Shown here in pieces: positions 43,864-48,544 of a stretch of 48,544 nucleotides of DNA. The stretch is taken from contig NZ_AUYB01000120.1 of the NCBI RefSeq assembly GCF_001625655.1, forward strand, positions 1 through 48,544, given 5' to 3'. How positions within the stretch are numbered: position 1 is the stretch's first letter; every line of letters begins with the position of its first letter. The stretch comes from Pseudoalteromonas luteoviolacea DSM 6061 (GTDB lineage Bacteria; Pseudomonadota; Gammaproteobacteria; Enterobacterales; Alteromonadaceae). The notes below the pieces were generated by a model. The model saw only the letters and a program-made list of their open reading frames with translations, did no database searches and was not told the origin of the DNA. A program made the position numbers and the translations under genes.

Positions 43864-44058
43864 ATGAAATTAAGACTGAACAAATCACAGATTAAAAATC
43901 TCTCACTTAGCAATACGCTTGATCACCTTGCTACTCCAGCAGTAGTCGGTGGAAGAAGAGGTGGCGGGGAAACTGAATATGATCGTGGTTGCCCATTCTT
44001 TACCGATCGACAAGCCAAAACTTGTGGTATGGGTTGGACCTGCGATGGTGTAAACTAA
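43864..44058 (+). CDS. Double-glycine leader peptide, putative RiPP or bacteriocin-like precursor
   Basis: 64 residues with AAAGGA upstream. The N-terminal 30 residues (MKLRLNKSQIKNLSLSN, then LDHLATPAVVGG) look like the leader of secreted natural-product precursors: basic start, hydrophobic pattern, and a GG cleavage site. The remainder, about 34 residues, is Gly/Arg-rich then compact with three Cys (DRGCPFF, KTCGMGW, TCDGVN). No modification enzyme or peptidase-containing ABC transporter is adjacent, so export would need genes elsewhere. It has its own promoter with an overlapping palindrome and a strong terminator. Leader-type similarity is by eye; the class of product, and whether it is modified at all, is unknown. 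Confidence 0.65.
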   Translation: MKLRLNKSQIKNLSLSNTLDHLATPAVVGGRRGGGETEYDRGCPFFTDRQAKTCGMGWTCDGVN

Positions 44059-44074
44059 TTTTCTACAGTTGAAT

Positions 44075-44094
44075 AAGCGCCAAGAGGCGCTTTT
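44075..44094 (+). terminator. Strong rho-independent terminator of the peptide gene
   Basis: AAGCGCC-AAGA-GGCGCTT followed by TT and further pyrimidines, 17 bases after the stop codon. Confidence 0.88.
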
Positions 44095-44251
44095 CAGATG
44101 TTTGTCTACTGGGTTTTAGAGCATCGGCAATCCGATAATATGAGAATCTACTATTCGCTCCGCTTACTTAACATGTATCTAAAAAATCTTCGCTTTATAT
44201 ACCGTTTTCGCTCGATTCGCTTGAGCTTATATACTCTCAAAGGAACTTTTA

Positions 44252-44452
44252 ATGAAACTATACAGGTTTATCACTGGGCCAGATGATGAGGTTTTTTGTA
44301 TGCGAGTTTCTAAGTCGTTAAATGATGGCTGGGAATTATATGGCAGTCCAACACTCACTTTTGATGGTAAAACACCTATTGCTGGGCAAGCTTTAACTAA
44401 AGAAGTGCCGAATGAATCATTTCATGAGGGAATAGATTTAAGGTCACATTAG
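44252..44452 (+). CDS. DUF1737-family small protein
   Basis: 66 residues, AAAGGAA upstream of the ATG. The sequence YRFITGPDDEVFCMRVSKSLNDGWELYGSPTLTFDGKTPIAGQALTKEV is a near-textbook member of this small soluble family, which occurs singly or as repeats in marine bacteria and has no established role. Cytosolic. Separated from the peptide gene by a terminator, so likely its own unit. Confidence 0.9.
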   Translation: MKLYRFITGPDDEVFCMRVSKSLNDGWELYGSPTLTFDGKTPIAGQALTKEVPNESFHEGIDLRSH

Positions 44453-44735
44453 ACTATCGGTATAATTGCAACTTTTAAGCCCATCCATTTCTTCTAAGGC
44501 TACTTCAAAAACAAATTGATAAGAGCACAATTACCATTTCGTTAAACTGGTGTTTATTTAAACACCATCAATATAAGATTGTTATTGGCTATTAATATAG
44601 CCAGCTTCTAAGTGACTTTACTATTAAAAAGCTTGCTTATTTTTGGCTTATTAGCTTCGCAAGTCATAAAAGTTTATCTATTCTTTTATATTGTCTAAGT
44701 TGAACAAAAAATAAGCATAATAAAAGGAAATGACA

Positions 44736-47678
44736 GTGTTAAAATACAATCAATTCAACCTTCCAATAGAAAGCGCACTATTAAAATTTGTTGAGCATCA
44801 AAGTAAGCATTATGATATTTCGCTTTCAGACGCATTTAAACTTGTCTTTTTTGCCCTTAATGGAATTAAAAACGATGAAGGGGATCCTGAGAGGATAGAA
44901 AAAATTAAGGGCGACATACTGGATCTGACTGTTAAATCGAATTTTAAAAATGAGCTAGCCAAGCTAGAAAAGTGGGGTATTGGCTTTAATAATGGCAGGT
45001 TTTCATTTCCCACAATTGCGCGCTTTGCAGAGACAACTAAAAGCACACAAAGTTGGGGCTTTGATGGGAACATGGCCAAGACCAAAAGCATTGCAGGGCT
45101 GCCAGTTAAAATTAAAGGGGAAGCGAGTTCTGCGCTTAAACTCGATGTTGCCAACGCCGAAACTTGTAAAGACACTTTCAATATAAACATGCCTCAATTA
45201 GATTATGGCGTAAGTCTTCGCTTAGGAGTTGCTGCTGGAGCTGAAGGGGCTGTTTCTGGTACTAACGGGGTTTTTTCAGGTAACTTTTCAGCTGGCGGTA
45301 GCTTTGATTTTGATTTGCACTACCTCTACCAATTTGATGGAGTGGATTCTGCATTAGAATCGTTACATCACACTTTCAAGAACACAGCCTCACACAAATT
45401 TATTTACTTTGACCTTGACTCAATAAATAACAATTTGGTTTCGCCGCAATCTGGTGACCTCAATGACTACCATGGGTTACGCCGCGTTGAAGTAAACTAT
45501 AAGAATAGTGTGAACTTAAGTGGCAAACTAGGTTTGGGCAAATCAATCTCCAAGTCTGAAAAAGTGAGTGTGACTGGCCATAAACATAAAGTTTCAGCGA
45601 GCATATCACTTGGCTTTTCAGCTGGATACGAGAGCAAACTAAATGGTCACTTCCGAACTTATTGTCAAAAACTCAGCGATAATAGTTTAAAAATCGTATT
45701 AGAATCTTTAGACGAACAGTCACAGCAATTTGACTTGGCATTAGGTGCTGATATAAAAGTCTCTGGCCTTGACGAGTTAGGTAAAGCCTTAATAGACGGA
45801 TATCTGCCATATGAGCAGTCATGGAAAAGTGATTTAGATGAGTGGAGTAATCTAGGCGACTTATTAGTACAGGATATGACGTCTAAGTTGCAATCGATAG
45901 CCGAAGATGACGCCGTTTGGCGATCACTCGTGCAAACGGCATTGGGTGAGGACAAATCAGAAGAAATTATTAATTCTCTCAAAGAGAAAGTTTCAAGCGA
46001 GCTATCAAAGCCTTCAGATAAAGTGTTCAACTGGCTCAATGATGGTACTCAGCAAATAAATCAGTCTATTTCCGAGTTTGTACTTAAGTCCGGACTACCT
46101 ACTCAATTATCCACCTATCTCAACGACACACTTGCACAAACTGTTTTCAGTACAATTAATAACGCTAATCAGGACCTTCAAGATAAAGTTAAAGCAAAGG
46201 TTGAGAGCTTCGCTCATAAAAGTAGTACAGAAGTTAGGAAGTGGCTTGAGCCTCTGAGCGAATTTGGTAATCGGGTTGATGAATTTGCAGAAGACATTAA
46301 TACATATAGCCAGGAGGTAACGGAGGCGGTTATTGATTTGCTTAGCGAATATCAAAAACTTCGCCAACGTTTGCTAGAAGGTGCTAAAAAAGCCGCTGAA
46401 TATCAAGTCGCATTACAACTTGGGTATAACGCATCTAAATGGACAAAAGAGAGCGCGCTCCTAACTATTATAATTGACCCAACGAACACCGCACAAGAGA
46501 ACTCTGACATTGTTAAGTATATGATGCTTGGCAAAGTAGGAAGTGCGCTAGAGCTCGCGCAAGCGCTTGAAGCAAACGGCCATCCCGCAATAAAGTCAAT
46601 AGAGGGCGAGCTTACATCTTGGTCCAGACAAGTTAAAGAGCTAAAGCTTGGTATTAGCTTTGGCAAAGTCAATATGTATGCATTGACTCGTAAACTTTCA
46701 GAAATAAATATCAAAGTAGATTCTTCTGGTAATTTGTTGGTAGGAGATGTTGAAGCAAAGCTAGAAGAAGAAGCTGGTTTCTTCCATGAAGAACGTAAAC
46801 TCAGTGTGTTCAGTACTTCAAACATTATTAAAGCAAGTGAGCAAAACCGTCTAGCTTCGGTTGGTGGTGTTAGCTTAGCTCTTAGTGATAAAAATCTGAG
46901 GTCGTCAGAGCTTCAGCAGTTTCTATATAGTCTTGAAGAGCGAGGGCTAGTTCAATCAGGACTAACCAACCGGGCAATACAATTGTATAACCGTAAAAAA
47001 AGTTATGGTTCAACTGTAGTTTTGCGCGCAAACATGTTGCTTAATAAAAATTTCTATAAAAAATTAGCGCAACTTGGGGATGAAAAAGCGTATGAGTTAG
47101 CTTGCAATAGCTTTTTTGAGACAAGCTTTATGCCTAGAAAAAATATTTATAACAGTTTTAATGTCCTGTTGAACGGCTATGAGCTTGCAGATAATCGAAT
47201 TGATTTTATAAAGCAAATTGGTCGTAAATCAACCGAAAGCATGGCATGTAAACACATAAATAGTAACTTCATAGGTAACATTCCTCCTATTCGTGATATT
47301 CGAAGGAAAACTGGCTCTCACTTATTGGCCGTAAGAAGTGTGCGAGCCGTGAACAAGTGTGCTGAGGCATTTACCGATATGTCTGACTTATTGAATGAGT
47401 TAGGGGAGTCCTTCATCGCACTCAAAAAAGAAAAGCCAACTGATCTTAAGCCATGGCAAGAAAAATTAGATGATCTCGTTGATGAACTTAACAGCAAAAT
47501 AGCGACTATGGTGTCAGTTAAAGGCTTTATAGAAGGCCTTTTAGATGAGTCTGTAAATTGGAATACGCTGGCATTTTTATGTTTGTTAGCGGATTTGAAC
47601 GAAGGTAAAAGCACTAAGCTTACGATTACTTTAACTATTAAAAATAGTGATACCGAAGAGAGTTTTGTACTAGCTTAA
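44736..47678 (+). CDS. Large protein of unknown function (about 980 residues)
   Basis: No recognised domain, no signal peptide and no membrane helix. I favour the GTG at 44736 because AGGA lies seven bases upstream; the ATG at 44730 is only one base from it. The first 130 residues are helical and Lys-rich; about 160-340 is beta-rich with Gly/Ser repeats (GVAAGAEGAVSG, SGNFSAGGSFDFDLHYLY, LGLGKSISKSEKVSVTG, VSASISLGFSAGYESKL), then a long helical, coiled-coil-like part at about 360-570, then mixed helical sequence to the end (LTITLTIKNSDTEESF). The AT-rich 283-bp gap upstream and the adjacent ELWxxDGT gene give no functional clue. A structural or secreted-effector role is conceivable but unsupported. 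Confidence 0.85.
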   Translation: MLKYNQFNLPIESALLKFVEHQSKHYDISLSDAFKLVFFALNGIKNDEGDPERIEKIKGDILDLTVKSNFKNELAKLEKWGIGFNNGRFSFPTIARFAETTKSTQSWGFDGNMAKTKSIAGLPVKIKGEASSALKLDVANAETCKDTFNINMPQLDYGVSLRLGVAAGAEGAVSGTNGVFSGNFSAGGSFDFDLHYLYQFDGVDSALESLHHTFKNTASHKFIYFDLDSINNNLVSPQSGDLNDYHGLRRVEVNYKNSVNLSGKLGLGKSISKSEKVSVTGHKHKVSASISLGFSAGYESKLNGHFRTYCQKLSDNSLKIVLESLDEQSQQFDLALGADIKVSGLDELGKALIDGYLPYEQSWKSDLDEWSNLGDLLVQDMTSKLQSIAEDDAVWRSLVQTALGEDKSEEIINSLKEKVSSELSKPSDKVFNWLNDGTQQINQSISEFVLKSGLPTQLSTYLNDTLAQTVFSTINNANQDLQDKVKAKVESFAHKSSTEVRKWLEPLSEFGNRVDEFAEDINTYSQEVTEAVIDLLSEYQKLRQRLLEGAKKAAEYQVALQLGYNASKWTKESALLTIIIDPTNTAQENSDIVKYMMLGKVGSALELAQALEANGHPAIKSIEGELTSWSRQVKELKLGISFGKVNMYALTRKLSEINIKVDSSGNLLVGDVEAKLEEEAGFFHEERKLSVFSTSNIIKASEQNRLASVGGVSLALSDKNLRSSELQQFLYSLEERGLVQSGLTNRAIQLYNRKKSYGSTVVLRANMLLNKNFYKKLAQLGDEKAYELACNSFFETSFMPRKNIYNSFNVLLNGYELADNRIDFIKQIGRKSTESMACKHINSNFIGNIPPIRDIRRKTGSHLLAVRSVRAVNKCAEAFTDMSDLLNELGESFIALKKEKPTDLKPWQEKLDDLVDELNSKIATMVSVKGFIEGLLDESVNWNTLAFLCLLADLNEGKSTKLTITLTIKNSDTEESFVLA

Positions 47679-47722
47679 ATGAGGTTGTCAAAACTTCGAC
47701 TTTTAGAATATGCATCGCAATA

Positions 47723-47755
47723 GGTTGAGAAAGCGTTAAACTCGCTTTCTCAACC
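47723..47755. terminator. Perfect 13-bp hairpin between convergent genes
   Basis: GGTTGAGAAAGCG (47723-47735) pairs without mismatch with CGCTTTCTCAACC (47743-47755) around a seven-base loop. It lies between convergent stop codons, but neither strand carries a U-run. Confidence 0.7.
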
Positions 47756-47761
47756 AAAACC

Positions 47762-48544
47762 TTACCGGTCAGTAACAATCTCTGCAATCAAAGGGCGAGA
47801 GGTTTGTGTTGCCAAATCTATTTCATAATAACCAGATATGATTTTATTTTCTTGTGTGTATCGATTTTGGTATCGATCGTAAGCAGTATAAAAAATGCTA
47901 CCTAAATAATATGTAAACCAAGAACGACCAAAGGTCCCACCAGAAGCACTAGAGGTTTTTCTACCATTTGTATGTATCTCGGTCATTACATCAGTTTTAT
48001 CGTCGTACGCAAATACCCCTTCAAACCAACCCCTTTCAGTAATTCTAGAACCTCTACTGGTAACATACAGCGTGCCATTAATAGACTCCATTTTGTGAAC
48101 ATATTTATCTTTATTCCAATAGTTAATCTGAGTTTTGGAAACCTGGTTTGTTTTACTAGAATAGCTATGTAAATATTCGTATTTTATCACTGAGTTATGC
48201 TCAGCTGAAAAGTATAGCTTGCCATTGTGGACGGTAAAATTATGAGGGGATCCGCTATCTGCGCCAGGCAGAATATCGGCGACTAAAGTTACTTCCTCGG
48301 TTGTACCTTCTAACTTCCAAAGTTCCTCGCCATAGAGCGCATTTTTGCCAGAAAAATAAAGATCGCCATCGTAAATAGCCATTGATGACATACCGTGCCA
48401 AGGCTGTCTAAACACGTTTAAGCCACCACTCGCGCCTGGACTGAGATCTGTAACCATAGATGTGATCCCTGTTTTGTCATCGTGTACCCACAACTCTTGA
48501 CCATGTATTCCATCATTAGCTGAATGAACTGCTTTAATTAAACC
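47762..48544 (-). CDS. ELWxxDGT-repeat beta-propeller-like protein, C-terminal part
   Basis: Open to the right edge (last 261 codons, 5' end missing); an internal TTG at 48491-48493 is not the true start because the frame continues upstream through GIHGQELWVHDD. Repeats follow the ELWxxDGT pattern: GQELWVHDDKTG, YGEELWKLEGTTEEVTLVADILPGADSGSPHNFTVHNGKLYFSA. Such repeats usually form a secreted or surface propeller. The C-terminal stretch without repeats (VHKMESINGTLYVTSRG, GSIFYTAYDRYQNRYTQ) is more divergent. No sorting signal is visible in the part present. Function unknown; extracellular adhesion or matrix roles are guesses. Confidence 0.82.
   Translation of the reverse strand, partial: GLIKAVHSANDGIHGQELWVHDDKTGITSMVTDLSPGASGGLNVFRQPWHGMSSMAIYDGDLYFSGKNALYGEELWKLEGTTEEVTLVADILPGADSGSPHNFTVHNGKLYFSAEHNSVIKYEYLHSYSSKTNQVSKTQINYWNKDKYVHKMESINGTLYVTSRGSRITERGWFEGVFAYDDKTDVMTEIHTNGRKTSSASGGTFGRSWFTYYLGSIFYTAYDRYQNRYTQENKIISGYYEIDLATQTSRPLIAEIVTDR
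48525..48542. repeat. Right-end copy of the 18-bp terminal inverted repeat
   Basis: TGAACTGCTTTAATTAAA, the exact reverse complement of positions 1-18, two bases from the window end. Here it is part of the coding frame of the ELWxxDGT protein. Confidence 0.85.

Noticed and set aside
44098..44286. 62-codon frame between the peptide and DUF1737 genes
   Set aside because: Starts inside the terminator region, lacks a ribosome-binding site and overlaps the well-supported DUF1737 gene in another frame.
1..48544. CRISPR array, rRNA or tRNA genes
   Set aside because: No regularly spaced repeats, no rRNA-like sequence and no cloverleaf with conserved tRNA arms noticed by eye.

Overview
The window reads as chromosomal DNA of a marine gammaproteobacterium, most likely Pseudoalteromonas or a close Alteromonadales relative. 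This rests on the AT-rich base composition, the protein style (an nrdB-yfaE pair, hemH, a His-rich zinc TonB receptor under Zur-type boxes, many c-di-GMP and two-component proteins, Aer-like chemoreceptor), and the mix of conserved genes with small lineage-specific orphans. No rRNA, tRNA, CRISPR array, intact transposase or prophage block was found. The genus is an inference from gene content, not from a marker gene.

Layout. 1-2.3 kb: a both-ends-truncated LysR remnant, a lone AT-rich gene with a Nudix-like C-terminal half, and a doubtful small membrane ORF. 2.3-4.4 kb: a two-gene operon coding for an N-acyltransferase (FeeM/autoinducer-synthase-like) fused to a cyclic-nucleotide-binding Crp-like module, translationally coupled to a leucine-carboxyl-methyltransferase-family enzyme; this is the most attractive candidate for an undescribed small-molecule system. 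4.7-9.6 kb: a PmrAB-like two-component pair divergent from an ArnC/GtrB-like, ArnT-like and GtrA-like envelope glycosylation operon. 9.8-13.0 kb: a ZnuD-like TonB receptor with three His/Asp/Glu-rich stretches and two predicted Zur boxes, divergent from yaeQ. 13.0-15.2 kb: yfaE and nrdB without an adjacent nrdA, followed by a decayed stretch with an amidohydrolase tail. 15.3-20.1 kb: SDR, YwqG-like protein, two lipoproteins, a small membrane protein. 20.3-29.2 kb: a dCACHE diguanylate cyclase, a YfcC transporter, a GAF-PAS-PAS-GGDEF-EAL protein, hemH and an Aer-like chemoreceptor. 29.4-37.1 kb: a stand-alone tyrosine recombinase, a YddG-like exporter, a three-module lipoprotein, a second two-component system and a divergent MsrA. 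37.4-40.8 kb: two related His/Cys-rich repeat proteins, one exported and one cytosolic, bracketing a hybrid histidine kinase and an orphan. 40.9-42.7 kb: two paralogous small membrane proteins divergent from an ECF sigma factor coupled to a membrane partner. 42.8-48.5 kb: small secreted and membrane proteins, a double-glycine leader peptide resembling a RiPP or bacteriocin precursor, a DUF1737 protein, a 980-residue protein of unknown function, and the C-terminal part of an ELWxxDGT-repeat protein running off the right edge.

Themes. Metal handling (zinc receptor, two His-rich repeat proteins), envelope modification under two-component control, and a dense set of sensory proteins (three histidine kinases, two stand-alone response regulators, two c-di-GMP enzymes, one chemoreceptor). 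The two window ends carry the same 18 bp in inverted orientation, which suggests that the window is a whole assembly contig ending at a repeat.
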